64,000 nucleotides of DNA from Pseudomonas fluorescens (lineage in GTDB: Bacteria; Pseudomonadota; Gammaproteobacteria; Pseudomonadales; Pseudomonadaceae). The notes under the pieces are model-generated. The model was not told the DNA's origin. It did not search any database and saw only the letters and a list, made by a program, of their open reading frames with translations. The stretch spans positions 2,131,826 through 2,195,825 of the forward strand of contig NZ_OZ024668.1 of the NCBI RefSeq assembly GCF_902497775.2, given 5' to 3'. Positions 17,769 through 27,302 of this stretch are shown here, piece by piece. Every line of letters starts with the position of its first letter. Positions within the stretch are counted from its first letter, which is position 1. The translations under genes and the position numbers were made by a program.

Positions 17769-19478
17769 ATGCACAGATATTTCAAGGAGCTGCTGCTCGC
17801 GCTCTACCTGTTGAGCAACTACCCCTATTATTTTGAGCGCGTGCAGGCGATTGGCCTGAACCCGGCGCTGGTGTTGTTCGTCGGCGTGTTTTGCCTGCTG
17901 GTGCTGGCCTTGTTCTGCGCCGCCAACATTCGCCAGGGCGGGTTGCGCTGGGGGCTGGCCCTGGTGTTTACCGCCAGCGCAGTGTTTTTCGATGCCTATA
18001 CGCGCATCACCGCTGACTACCTGACTTACAGCGGTTTTATCTCGATGGTTTATTCCGGTGGCTTTATTGGCGATGCCATCGAGCAGTACCAGCGTGTGAT
18101 CCTGCAAGTAGCGGCCCGCTCGGTGCTGTTGCTGCTGGGCCTGGGACTGCGCCCTCGGCATACCATGCCCGGCCCGCGGGTGCTGCCTTGGGCCGCGCCG
18201 CTGCTGGGCATCGGTCTGCTCACCGCAATCCTGTTCGTGCGTGCCGGCGAGGGCGCCCGCGGCCTGCCGATCATGTTCACGCCGCTGGCTTATTCCAACC
18301 TGATGCTCTACGAAGCGCTGCACGACAGCGTCGGCCCCCGGGAGCCGGTGACCCTGGCCCGCAGCGGCCCGGCCATGGCCCGGGATATCGTGCTGATCAT
18401 CGACGAAAGCGTGTCGGGCAACTACCTGGACCTGAACACCGCCCAAGGCGTGCGCAGCCAGCTCAACCAGGCCCAGCCCGGGGCACGCATTTTCAACTAC
18501 GGTTATGCCGCCTCGATCGCCAACTGCAGTGCCGACACCAACGTAACCTTGCGTTATGGCGGTACCCGCGACGACTACCTGCGCATCAACTCGACCTTGC
18601 CGTCAATCTGGCAGTACGCCAAGGCGGCAGGCCTGGGTACCGTGTACATCGATGCCCAGCGCACCGGTGGCAACCTGCAGAACCTGATGAACGATGCCGA
18701 GAAACGCGATATCGACCAGTTCATTCAGTTCGACAGCACCCCGGTGCGCGATCGCGACATGGCCGCCGTGGCCAAGTTGATCGAACTGCTTGGCGACGGC
18801 AAACCGCAGTTGATCGTGATGAACAAGGTCGGCGTGCATTTTCCGGTGCACGACAAATACCCCGACGACTTCATGCACTACCGCCCGGCCTTGCCCCGTG
18901 GCAAGTACGCCGACATCACCGATACCGGCCAGCGCGATGGCTTTTCTGGCCAGCCGCAGGATTGGGTGCTGTATCGCAATTCGTACAAGAACAGCCTGAT
19001 GTGGAACGTCGGCGAGTTTTTCCAACGCCTGTTCGCCCAGGCCGACCTGAGCCAGGCCGTGCTGATCTACACCTCCGACCATGGCCAGGACCTGCACGAG
19101 CGCGGCAACCCGGGCCTCAATACCCATTGCGACAGTGACCCGGTAGAGGAGGAGGGCCTGGTGCCGCTGGTGGTGATCCAGGGCCAGGGCCTGCAAACCC
19201 TCGACTGGCAGGCGCACCTGAGCGCCAACAAGGACCGCTCCAGCCACTACAACATTTTCCCGACCTTGCTGCAGTTGCTGGGCTACGATCCGCTCGCCAG
19301 CGCCGCCGTGTATGGGCGCTCGCTGGCCGTGCCCACCGAAGACGACTTCAGTTTCAACACCCGTTTCAATGCCCGCCTGGGGGCGAAGCCGGTGTTCAAG
19401 CATATCGACCTGAGCCAGGTAGTGACCCCGGATGCCGGCCCGGCCGCGGCAGCGATGCCCATAGGCCAGGCGGACTGA
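17769..19478 (+). CDS. Membrane sulfatase/phosphoethanolamine-transferase-family enzyme
   Basis: The start at 17769 follows GGGAGAG and gives 569 residues. Four or five membrane helices fill the first 190 residues. The rest is an alkaline phosphatase-superfamily domain: IVLIIDESVSGNY with candidate nucleophile Ser214 (EptA-type enzymes have Thr in a G-E-T motif), then VMNKVGVHFPVHDKYP and the metal-binding YTSDHGQDLHERG. It resembles EptA/OpgE-type enzymes that move phosphoethanolamine onto lipid A or glycans. Position next to the exopolysaccharide operon suggests that polymer or LPS as acceptor; this is not proven. Confidence 0.75.
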   Translation: MHRYFKELLLALYLLSNYPYYFERVQAIGLNPALVLFVGVFCLLVLALFCAANIRQGGLRWGLALVFTASAVFFDAYTRITADYLTYSGFISMVYSGGFIGDAIEQYQRVILQVAARSVLLLLGLGLRPRHTMPGPRVLPWAAPLLGIGLLTAILFVRAGEGARGLPIMFTPLAYSNLMLYEALHDSVGPREPVTLARSGPAMARDIVLIIDESVSGNYLDLNTAQGVRSQLNQAQPGARIFNYGYAASIANCSADTNVTLRYGGTRDDYLRINSTLPSIWQYAKAAGLGTVYIDAQRTGGNLQNLMNDAEKRDIDQFIQFDSTPVRDRDMAAVAKLIELLGDGKPQLIVMNKVGVHFPVHDKYPDDFMHYRPALPRGKYADITDTGQRDGFSGQPQDWVLYRNSYKNSLMWNVGEFFQRLFAQADLSQAVLIYTSDHGQDLHERGNPGLNTHCDSDPVEEEGLVPLVVIQGQGLQTLDWQAHLSANKDRSSHYNIFPTLLQLLGYDPLASAAVYGRSLAVPTEDDFSFNTRFNARLGAKPVFKHIDLSQVVTPDAGPAAAAMPIGQAD

Positions 19479-19520
19479 GCACAGGCAGTAACTATCTATC
19501 GCCAAGGCGCAGCGCTGTTC

Positions 19521-19556
19521 GGGTTACCTGATGGACCCTCTAACATCAGGTAACCC
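19521..19556 (+). promoter_or_regulatory. Perfect 13-bp inverted repeat before the NEL effector gene
   Basis: GGGTTACCTGATG (19521-19533) pairs exactly with CATCAGGTAACCC (19544-19556) around a 10-nt loop. The right arm contains the AGG that would be the ribosome-binding site for the ATG at 19561, so in RNA the site would be sequestered. As DNA it could be an operator. No T-tract follows, so a standard intrinsic terminator for the upstream gene is less likely. Confidence 0.6.
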
Positions 19557-19560
19557 GGCC

Positions 19561-22500
19561 ATGACCGATTCCCAAGACGTTACGTCTTTCCATCAAAATC
19601 GCCTGCATGCTGCCTTGAAACCCAGGCTGCGCCACCTTGATCGCAACAACTTGCATGCGTTGCTGCACAGCCAGCGCGCCATCCATGTCGACTCCAGCGC
19701 TCAAGCAAAGCCCTGGTTCAATGACGCCAGCCAGGCCGCGCAGAGCGCGTTGCTCAGCGCCGTGAGCGCACAGCAGCGCGCGCGCTGGGCTCTGGCCCAG
19801 AGTCTGTCGACACTCAAAAGCATCACCGATTTTGCCGCGCCGCTGTTGACCCAGGCGCTGCACGAACAGCACGGCCTGCAACTGGATGTGCGCAACGCCC
19901 GGCTGCACCGCTGGGCTAGCGAAACCATCGGCTCGCGGCAGGTGATCAAGGGGCCTGGGCGCGAAACCAGCCTGCTGGAGGCTGCACTGCAGAACTTCGA
20001 GGCCAATGAAGATTTTCACTTCAGTTTCCTGACGCGTGAGGGAGACGAAACAGCCAAGCTTGAGCTCAAGGGTGAAGACTTTGCTAGCCTGTGCCGCACG
20101 CTCGACCTTGGCCAGCGCTACCAGGAGCACCTGCAGCAGGTGTACGACAGTGCAGTTGGCAAGGCCCTCTTGGGCGAGCAGATGGCCGCTGCGAACCGTA
20201 CTGATTTTCAGGTGTTACTGCAGCGTGCGCGGATGAAGAGTGAAATCAGCGAACCGGTCTGGCAGATGCTGCAGACCCTCGCCACTCAGGGGCGCGCCAT
20301 GCTCGACGACAAGCCAGTGGTGTGCCGACGCATCGCCATCCTGGGGTGTGAACTGAGTGATGTGCTGCTGATCGGTCCCGACCCTGACAGCAGCAACCGG
20401 ACCGAGCGCTGTGTTGCCTGGATCGCCGGTGCGCCCTTGTATCCGCTCAAGCAATACAACTCGACCAGCGACTTTGCCAAGGATCTGGCCATCAGCCTGC
20501 AGTCGCCCGGATACAGTCGCGCCATCGCCGCCAAAGTGCCGCAGGCGCTCAAGGCCGAGTTTATCCAGCGTCTGCAAAACACCTTGTTCGAAGTGCGCTA
20601 CCAGGGCAACACCGAGGTTCGCCAGCCGCTTGCGCAACCGCGTCTGGACGTGGTCGAGCGGGTGCTCACGGGGGCGCTGTGGGATACCCTGCAGGACCTG
20701 CAGGTCCGTCGGCTGAAGGCCAATGCCCGGGTGTTGGCGGTGCCGACAGGTGATGAAAACTACGCCGCACGGCTGCAGCGGCTGGACAGCTGGCTGGGTA
20801 TCGCGGTCAATGTACTCAACGCGGCAGCCTTCGTGATACCTGGCTTGAACGAGGTGATGCTGGCGGTGGCCGGGGCACAGATGATGGGTGATCTGTTCGA
20901 CGGTGTTCAAGCCTGGGAGGCAAGGGAAACCGCGCAAGCACTGGCACACCTGGAATCGCTGGGCCTGAACCTGGGGCTGGTGGTCGGGCTGGGGGCGGCG
21001 GGCGTGGCCCTGCATCCTTCGGCCTTTGTCGACAGCCTGAGCCGCGTGGAACTGGCCAACGGCCAGAGGCGCTTGTGGAAGCCCGACCTGAGCGGCTACG
21101 CCAGCAAGGTCGAGATCCCAGCCACCACCCAGGCCAACCAGCTGGGCCAGTACTTGCATGAGGGGCAGCATTACCTGCGCCTGGACGAGCGTTGGTACCA
21201 GCAGCGTTTCGATACCCAGCAGCAACGATGGCGGCTGGTGCATCCCGAGGATGCGCAGGCCCACCAACCACTGCTTGAACACAATGGCCAGGGCACCTGG
21301 ACCTTCGAAGGCGAGCAACCGCTGAACTGGCCGCGACGCCAATTGCTGCGGCGCATCGGCGTGCTGGCCGAGGGCCTGGACGATGCCATGCTCGAACGCG
21401 CCGCCAGCATCAGCGCGTGCGACGAGCAGGTACTGCGTCATATGTATGTGCATCACGAACCGGTGCCGGCCTTGCTGGCCGATACCTTGCGGCGGATGCA
21501 GCTTGAGCGGGATATCACCCGGATGTGCGCAGACATCCGTGGCGCAACCCCGCTGCAGCCGGGGATGACGTACCCGGTTGCGTTGATCGTGCAACTGCCG
21601 CGCTGGCCGGCCAACCGGGTGCTGCAAGTGTTCGCCGGGCCGGAGCTGTGGGGGGCGTCGACGACCTACGGTCTGGAGCGCTGGCCACAGGGGCGGGTGC
21701 TCAAGCTACTGGCCAGTGACGTGCGCCAGGGTCAACTGCCACAGCGTGTGCTGGCGCAGCTCGATGAAGGCGAAATCACCGCCTGGCTCGGCGATGGGGT
21801 GGCCAGCAGCGATCGTTTGCAGCGGGTGCGCGATACCTTGGCCGAGCAGGCGCAATCGCGTCGCCACGACATCCTCGACAGCTTGCAGGCCAGCGAAGCC
21901 GGTGAGCCGTCGAGCGGGGGCCGGCGCTTGCTCGCGAGCAACCCGTCATTGCCGCCACGGCTGGCCGAAGAGATCGTAAGCGAGGCCAGCGCTACGGAGC
22001 TCGCCGAGCTTGAACGCGCCGACGGGCGCGTGCCCCTGCGCCTGGCAGAAGAAGTACGTGCCTACCAGCAGCAGCTGCGCCTGAGTCGCGCCATTGAAGG
22101 CACGCACTGGCGCAGCATGGGTAACCCGGACAGTGAGCGCCTGGCACTGGGGTTGCTGGAGTCGCTGCCGGGGTGGAGCGGTAATGTACGTGTGGAGTTG
22201 CGCGAGAACGCCCTCAGTGGTCGCCTGCTCGCCAGCGCCGGTCCTGCCAATGGCGAGCTCAAGACCGTGGTGAGCACGGCCGGACGCTATCGTGGCTATG
22301 ATGCGACAGGTAACGAGTTGTATGCCGGTGCGGACTATTTTGCTGCGTTGCTCAAGGCCTTGCCGGATGCCGAACGCCGCAGCCTGGGTATCGATGTGTT
22401 CGATGACCAGACCCTGCAGGAGCACATCCAGCAACTGGCCCTTGGCGACCGCCAGCGGGTGTCGCGCCTGCTCGGCCAGCAGCCGCGCAAGCCCTGGCAC

Positions 22501-24726
22501 CGTTCGCCGTTGCGTCTGGCCGATGGGCGTAACGGTTACCCTTTGGGTGGCGCCGTCGGTACCCTGCGGGGGGAAGCCTTCGGACGCCTGGGGCGACTTT
22601 ACCCGGGCTTGAATCAGAGACAGATTGCCCAACTGGTCAGCGAGCTGCGCCAGACGGGCAGGGACCTGGCGCAAAGCATCGAGGCCCTGGAAAAAGAGTT
22701 CAGCCAGCTGAAAGTCAAACTCGACTATTGGGCCAGGCCGGCCTCGCGCAGCGCCTCACGGCGCGTGGTGGCCATGCGGTTGAAAAAGGCTTGGCAGCGT
22801 GCCGGGGGCACAGACAGCCATGTGCTCAACCTCAAGGACATGGACCTGACCGACTTGCCGGCACTGGACGTGGAGTTCAAGCACATCACCGAGCTTGACC
22901 TGCGCTCGGTGCACGAGGGGGCAATCCCGCCGCAACTGCTGCGCTGCTTCCCCCGGTTGAAGGCGGTAGGGGTCGGGGGTAACCAACTTGAGGCGATCCC
23001 CGAGGGGCTTGCCCACTGCACCGAGTTGCAGGAGCTGGCATTGGGGCACAATCGGTTGGTGCCTTCGCAGGCCCTTTTCGAGCCGCTGAAGAATTTGCGT
23101 CAACTGCGGATTTTGAGCATGCCACAAAACCGCTTGAATGCATTGCCTGATGCCGCCCTGGAGGCCTTGGCGGGCGTGCGCTCGTTGGTGTATCTGGACC
23201 TTCGGGCCAATGACCTGGTACTCGATGCGCAACAGTTGCGGCGCCTGTCCCGGCTCCAGCTGAGTACCTTGAAGCTCAGCGCCAATCACCTCACCCTGGA
23301 TGAAGCCGGTGCTGCAGCGTTCGCTGACTTTATCTACTTGAAAACGCTCGACTTGAGCTGGAACCCGCTGATGCGTGCGCCGGATTTCAGCTTCATGCCC
23401 TGGCTCAAGGACGTGAACCTGGAGTTCTGTCAGCTCACCGAATGGCCTGACAGCCTGACTACGCTGATGAATCAGCAACAGTACCAACTACGTACGATCA
23501 ACCTGGCCGACAATGGCATTACGCAGATTCCGTCGTTGGCCAGCACCCGCTTCGGCCTTGACCTGCGCCGCGGCGGGCCGGGTGTCGGGCTGACGCTGCG
23601 CTTGGCCAACAACCCGCTTGAAGCTCAAGGCATACTGCGCCTGCACGCCCTGGGCCTTGCTCATGTATTCCATGGGCCGGCGCAAACCAACCTATGGCTG
23701 GCAGGTGCCGATCAGGGGCGTCAGGAGCTGTGGGAAGACCTGTTCGCCAATGAGCAGAACCGTGCGCTGCGCATTGCCTTGAATACCCTGGAGCGCTCGC
23801 AGGCGGCGCAGATCGACCAGGTGCACCTGGGCCAGCGGGTCTGGCGTCTGCTTGAGCGTGCCGCCGAGGACAGCGGGCTGCGTAGCAACCTGGAGGCGAT
23901 CGCCGAAGGCTTCCCGGAAACCTGCGGCGATGCCGGCGCCGATGTGTTCAGTGCGTTGGAAGTCGAAGTGATGAGTTATGGCCTGGCTTCGCGGGCGGTG
24001 CATGAGCAGGGCGCGGTGGCCGAGCTTGCCGGCTTGTACAAACGGCTGTACCGGCGTCATGAGGTTGAACGGATCGCCGACCGCATCACTGCTGCGCGCC
24101 TGCGGCGCCAGGATGCGCGGGGTGATGAAGAGCCGTTGCTGCGCCCGGCGCTGGATCCGCTGGATGACATCAGCGATGCGGATCTGGAGCACGATGTTGA
24201 CGACATCGAGATCCGCCTGGCGCTGCGCCGGGCACTGGCGCAACGGCTGGACTTTCCTGAGCCCTCCGATGGCATGTTGTACCAGCATCTGGCCTATGTC
24301 AGTGAGCGCCTGGTCGGCCGCGTGGAGCGCGAGGTGCACCAGGCCGAGAGTGCCGCCCGGCGCCAGCAATGGCTCGTTGAACAACCCAACTGGATACGCT
24401 TTCTCAAGGAGCGTGAACAGGGTCAGTTCTCGCAACTTAGCGAAGACTGGTACGAAGGGCTGGCCTATGCCGATTATTGCGTCGAGAGCAGTGACGAGGC
24501 GGTGACCAAGCTCGATGACAGTGTTGTCACTTACCTGGCAGGCCAGGCCCAGGAGGAGCCGTTTCTGTCCGCCGGGATTACGCCGTTGGCCAAGGACCCT
24601 GCCGGGAAGCTCCTGAAGAAAAAACTCACGGGCCAACAGCACAAGGTTTTCTACGATGCCGTGAACCGAGGCAAGGCGGCTGCCGAGCGGGCTTTGCTGG
24701 CAAGCCTGACGGCGGCACTGGACTGA
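19561..24726 (+). CDS. Leucine-rich-repeat effector with C-terminal NEL E3 ubiquitin ligase domain
   Basis: From ATG 19561 (MTDSQDVTSF) the protein has 1721 residues; an in-frame ATG at 19531 would add ten but lacks a ribosome-binding site. The long N-terminal region (about 1-1080) resembles the dermonecrotic-toxin-like domain of large Pseudomonas effectors and has a hydrophobic stretch near 420-490. Leucine-rich repeats span about 1090-1330 (for example LQELALGHNRL, LRILSMPQNRLNALP, LVYLDLRANDL). The NEL domain follows, with the C-x-D catalytic motif FPETCGDAGAD, Cys1455. Such enzymes ubiquitinate host proteins after secretion. No secretion genes for it lie nearby, and no signal peptide is seen. 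Confidence 0.85.
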   Translation: MTDSQDVTSFHQNRLHAALKPRLRHLDRNNLHALLHSQRAIHVDSSAQAKPWFNDASQAAQSALLSAVSAQQRARWALAQSLSTLKSITDFAAPLLTQALHEQHGLQLDVRNARLHRWASETIGSRQVIKGPGRETSLLEAALQNFEANEDFHFSFLTREGDETAKLELKGEDFASLCRTLDLGQRYQEHLQQVYDSAVGKALLGEQMAAANRTDFQVLLQRARMKSEISEPVWQMLQTLATQGRAMLDDKPVVCRRIAILGCELSDVLLIGPDPDSSNRTERCVAWIAGAPLYPLKQYNSTSDFAKDLAISLQSPGYSRAIAAKVPQALKAEFIQRLQNTLFEVRYQGNTEVRQPLAQPRLDVVERVLTGALWDTLQDLQVRRLKANARVLAVPTGDENYAARLQRLDSWLGIAVNVLNAAAFVIPGLNEVMLAVAGAQMMGDLFDGVQAWEARETAQALAHLESLGLNLGLVVGLGAAGVALHPSAFVDSLSRVELANGQRRLWKPDLSGYASKVEIPATTQANQLGQYLHEGQHYLRLDERWYQQRFDTQQQRWRLVHPEDAQAHQPLLEHNGQGTWTFEGEQPLNWPRRQLLRRIGVLAEGLDDAMLERAASISACDEQVLRHMYVHHEPVPALLADTLRRMQLERDITRMCADIRGATPLQPGMTYPVALIVQLPRWPANRVLQVFAGPELWGASTTYGLERWPQGRVLKLLASDVRQGQLPQRVLAQLDEGEITAWLGDGVASSDRLQRVRDTLAEQAQSRRHDILDSLQASEAGEPSSGGRRLLASNPSLPPRLAEEIVSEASATELAELERADGRVPLRLAEEVRAYQQQLRLSRAIEGTHWRSMGNPDSERLALGLLESLPGWSGNVRVELRENALSGRLLASAGPANGELKTVVSTAGRYRGYDATGNELYAGADYFAALLKALPDAERRSLGIDVFDDQTLQEHIQQLALGDRQRVSRLLGQQPRKPWHRSPLRLADGRNGYPLGGAVGTLRGEAFGRLGRLYPGLNQRQIAQLVSELRQTGRDLAQSIEALEKEFSQLKVKLDYWARPASRSASRRVVAMRLKKAWQRAGGTDSHVLNLKDMDLTDLPALDVEFKHITELDLRSVHEGAIPPQLLRCFPRLKAVGVGGNQLEAIPEGLAHCTELQELALGHNRLVPSQALFEPLKNLRQLRILSMPQNRLNALPDAALEALAGVRSLVYLDLRANDLVLDAQQLRRLSRLQLSTLKLSANHLTLDEAGAAAFADFIYLKTLDLSWNPLMRAPDFSFMPWLKDVNLEFCQLTEWPDSLTTLMNQQQYQLRTINLADNGITQIPSLASTRFGLDLRRGGPGVGLTLRLANNPLEAQGILRLHALGLAHVFHGPAQTNLWLAGADQGRQELWEDLFANEQNRALRIALNTLERSQAAQIDQVHLGQRVWRLLERAAEDSGLRSNLEAIAEGFPETCGDAGADVFSALEVEVMSYGLASRAVHEQGAVAELAGLYKRLYRRHEVERIADRITAARLRRQDARGDEEPLLRPALDPLDDISDADLEHDVDDIEIRLALRRALAQRLDFPEPSDGMLYQHLAYVSERLVGRVEREVHQAESAARRQQWLVEQPNWIRFLKEREQGQFSQLSEDWYEGLAYADYCVESSDEAVTKLDDSVVTYLAGQAQEEPFLSAGITPLAKDPAGKLLKKKLTGQQHKVFYDAVNRGKAAAERALLASLTAALD

Positions 24727-24739
24727 CCGGCTGACGGAG

Positions 24740-24764
24740 GTTGGCGACCGCCGCGGTCGCCAAC
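24740..24764. terminator. Hairpin between convergent genes
   Basis: GTTGGCGACCG-CCG-CGGTCGCCAAC is a perfect 11-bp stem with a 3-nt loop, 14 bp after the effector stop and 12 bp from the LysR gene stop. Its symmetry lets it act for both strands. The downstream T-content is modest (CTTCACT), so efficiency is uncertain. Confidence 0.7.
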
Positions 24765-24775
24765 TTCACTGGCTT

Positions 24776-25711
24776 TCAGCTGCTGGCATGCAAGGCGCGA
24801 AAGCCTTCGGCTTCTTCTACCAGCCAGTCATGCACCGCGCGGGCACCGGGGTGGGCCAGGCCACCTGGCGGGTACAGCAGCACATAACGCTTGTGATTGG
24901 CGATCGGCAGGCCGAACGGCACGATCAGGGTGCCACGTTCCAGCTCGTCATTGAGCAGCGTGCGCCGGGCAATCGCCACGCCGATGCCGGCAATCGCCGC
25001 CTCGATGGTCAGGTGGTTGCGGTTGAAGGTGTGCCCGCGGCGTACATCCAGGCCGTGGGCGCCGATTCCCTCCAGGTAGAACTCCCACTCGGCGTATTCC
25101 GAACTGCCGCGCCAGGCGGTGATGTCGTGCAGCAACGGATAATGCGCCAGATCCGCCGGCCCATGCAGCGGTGGCCGGCCGCGCAGCAGCGAAGGGGCGC
25201 AGACCGGGAAGATCTGCTCGTCGAGCAGCGGTGTCGAGTGCATGCCGGGGTAGCTGCCATCGTTGAGGTCGATGGCCAGGTCGAAGTCGCCCTCGTGCAG
25301 GGCCTGGCTGCTGTCTTCGGCGACCAGGCGCAGCTGGATGTCCGGGTAGCGTTGCTGCAGGCGCGGCAGGCGCGGGGTCAGCCACTTGGCCAGAAACGAT
25401 GGGATCGAGCGCAGGCGCAGGGTGCCACGGATCTCGCCGGCGTCCAGACGGCGCAGCTCGGCATCGATGCTGCCATAGGCTTCGCCCACGGTTTGTGCCA
25501 GGCGCTGGCCCTCGGCGCTGAGCTCCACGCCACGGGCGCGGCGCAGGAACAGGCGAAAGCCCAGGCGCTCTTCGAGTTGGCGGATCTGCTGGCTGACCGC
25601 GCCTGGGGTGATGTGCAGTTCCTCGGCGCAGCGGGTGAACGACAGGTGCCGCGCCGCGCAGGAAAACACATGCAGCCAGACATACATCTGGCCATTCATT
25701 TGCCGCTTCAT
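24776..25711 (-). CDS. LysR-family transcriptional regulator (GcvA-like), likely of serine catabolism
   Basis: A 311-residue LTTR. The winged helix-turn-helix covers residues about 10-65 (FSCAARHLSFTRCAEELHIT, PGAVSQQIRQLEERLG) and a substrate-binding domain follows from about 95. It is divergent from sdaA-sdaC with 146 bp between starts, the standard arrangement for an LTTR controlling its neighbour. A perfect TTTAGT-TCT-ACTAAA dyad sits right at its own start. Control of L-serine deamination is inferred from position only. Confidence 0.85.
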   Translation of the reverse strand: MKRQMNGQMYVWLHVFSCAARHLSFTRCAEELHITPGAVSQQIRQLEERLGFRLFLRRARGVELSAEGQRLAQTVGEAYGSIDAELRRLDAGEIRGTLRLRSIPSFLAKWLTPRLPRLQQRYPDIQLRLVAEDSSQALHEGDFDLAIDLNDGSYPGMHSTPLLDEQIFPVCAPSLLRGRPPLHGPADLAHYPLLHDITAWRGSSEYAEWEFYLEGIGAHGLDVRRGHTFNRNHLTIEAAIAGIGVAIARRTLLNDELERGTLIVPFGLPIANHKRYVLLYPPGGLAHPGARAVHDWLVEEAEGFRALHASS

Positions 25712-25713
25712 CG

Positions 25714-25728
25714 TTTAGTTCTACTAAA
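25714..25728. promoter_or_regulatory. Candidate LysR operator
   Basis: TTTAGT-TCT-ACTAAA is a perfect 6-bp inverted repeat that fits the LTTR T-N11-A rule, 3 bp upstream of the regulator's ATG (25711) and about 130 bp upstream of sdaA. Autorepression with activation of the divergent operon is the expected mode. Confidence 0.55.
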
Positions 25729-25857
25729 GTCTTGCTTAGAAAGTTTCGTTGGTCAATGCCACGGTGACCGGGCAGTATCGCGCAAATTCGCGACATCCTT
25801 CAATTTTTTAACAGTGCCGTTGCGTAACATGGATTGTTGCCTCGGTCAGGCATTAGC

Positions 25858-27234
25858 ATGGCTATCAGTGTTTTCGACCTTTTCAAGATTGGCATCGGCC
25901 CCTCCAGCTCTCATACCGTAGGCCCGATGCGGGCGGCTGCTACCTTTGCCCAGGCCCTGCGCGAGCAAGGCTTGTTGGCGCAGGTGAGCCGGGTGGAGGT
26001 TCGTCTGTATGGCTCGTTGTCCGCCACTGGCGTCGGCCATGCCACGGACCGTGCCTGCCTGCTCGGGCTGATGGGCGAGTGGCCCGACCAGATCGACCCG
26101 CAGAGCATCGAGCCGCTGATCACACAACTGCAGCAAAGCCAGGTGCTGATGCTCGATGGCACGCAGGCGATCCCGTTCGACTGCGCCCACGACCTGCTGC
26201 TGCTCGATGAAAGCCTGCCGTATCACCCCAACGCCATGACCCTGGAAGCCAGCAGTGCGACCGGTGCGTTGCTGCAGCACACCTATTATTCGGTCGGTGG
26301 CGGTTTTATCGTCGAGGCCTCGCAGGTAGGTGAGGCGGGCAACAGCGCCGAGCAGGTGCAACTGCCTTATGACTTCGACAGCGCCGCGCAACTGCTGGCG
26401 CTGTGCAAGCAGCATAACTTGCGGGTCAGCCAGCTGATGATGGCCAACGAATTGGCCTGGCGCGAGGAAGCCGAGGTGCGCCGCGGCTTGCTCAAACTGT
26501 GGGCGGCGATGCGTGAGTGCGTCGACAACGGCCTGCGCAACGAGGGCATCTTGCCGGGCGGGCTCAAGGTCAAGCGCCGCGCCGCCAAGCTGCACCGCAG
26601 CCTGCAGGAGCTGGGCAAACCCAACGTCATCGGCTCGACCCTGAGCGCCATGGAGTGGGTCAACCTGTTCGCCCTGGCGGTCAACGAAGAAAACGCCGCC
26701 GGCGGGCGCATGGTCACCGCGCCGACCAATGGCGCGGCGGGGATCATCCCGGCGGTGCTGCATTACTACATGAAGTTCAACCCCGACGCCTGCGACAACG
26801 ACGTCGTCGACTTCCTCCTCAGCGCTGCCGCCGTAGGCATCCTGTGCAAGAAGAACGCCTCGATCTCCGGAGCCGAAGTCGGCTGCCAGGGCGAGGTCGG
26901 TTCGGCCTGTTCCATGGCTGCGGCCGGGCTTGCCGAAGTGCTCGGGGCGACGCCGATGCAGCTGGAGAACGCCGCCGAAATCGCCCTGGAACACAACCTC
27001 GGCCTGACCTGCGACCCGGTTGGCGGCCTGGTTCAGGTGCCGTGTATCGAGCGCAACGCAATTGCCGCGGTCAAGGCCATCAATGCCGTGCAGATGGCCT
27101 TGCGTGGCGATGGCGAGCACTTCATTTCCCTTGACCGGGTGATCCGCACCATGCGCGACACCGGCGCCGACATGCATGCCAACTACAAGGAGACATCGCG
27201 CGGCGGCCTGGCGGTCGCCTTCGTCGAGTGTTGA
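25858..27234 (+). CDS. sdaA: L-serine dehydratase, single-chain iron-sulfur type
   Basis: Starting at 25858 ([20 protein letters not shown]) the protein has 458 residues, the exact family length. The N-terminal beta domain carries the [13 protein letters not shown] serine-binding loop. The 4Fe-4S cysteines are Cys343 (EVGCQGEVG), Cys385 (LTCDPVGG) and Cys396 (VPC). The chain ends with Cys458, which in the Legionella homologue folds back to give the fourth cluster ligand. It deaminates L-serine to pyruvate and ammonia. It is followed by the transporter gene after 68 bp. Confidence 0.95.
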   Translation: MAISVFDLFKIGIGPSSSHTVGPMRAAATFAQALREQGLLAQVSRVEVRLYGSLSATGVGHATDRACLLGLMGEWPDQIDPQSIEPLITQLQQSQVLMLDGTQAIPFDCAHDLLLLDESLPYHPNAMTLEASSATGALLQHTYYSVGGGFIVEASQVGEAGNSAEQVQLPYDFDSAAQLLALCKQHNLRVSQLMMANELAWREEAEVRRGLLKLWAAMRECVDNGLRNEGILPGGLKVKRRAAKLHRSLQELGKPNVIGSTLSAMEWVNLFALAVNEENAAGGRMVTAPTNGAAGIIPAVLHYYMKFNPDACDNDVVDFLLSAAAVGILCKKNASISGAEVGCQGEVGSACSMAAAGLAEVLGATPMQLENAAEIALEHNLGLTCDPVGGLVQVPCIERNAIAAVKAINAVQMALRGDGEHFISLDRVIRTMRDTGADMHANYKETSRGGLAVAFVEC

Positions 27235-27302
27235 CCCGCGATAGCTATACCCCTGTTCCAAAGTTATTCATAAGCAACAAAAACAACTACAAGGCAATAT
27301 CG

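Noticed and set aside
19521..19556. Stem-loop as an intrinsic terminator of the upstream gene
   Set aside because: No T-tract follows the right arm (GGCCATG) and it directly precedes a start codon; a regulatory role is more likely, although termination cannot be fully excluded.
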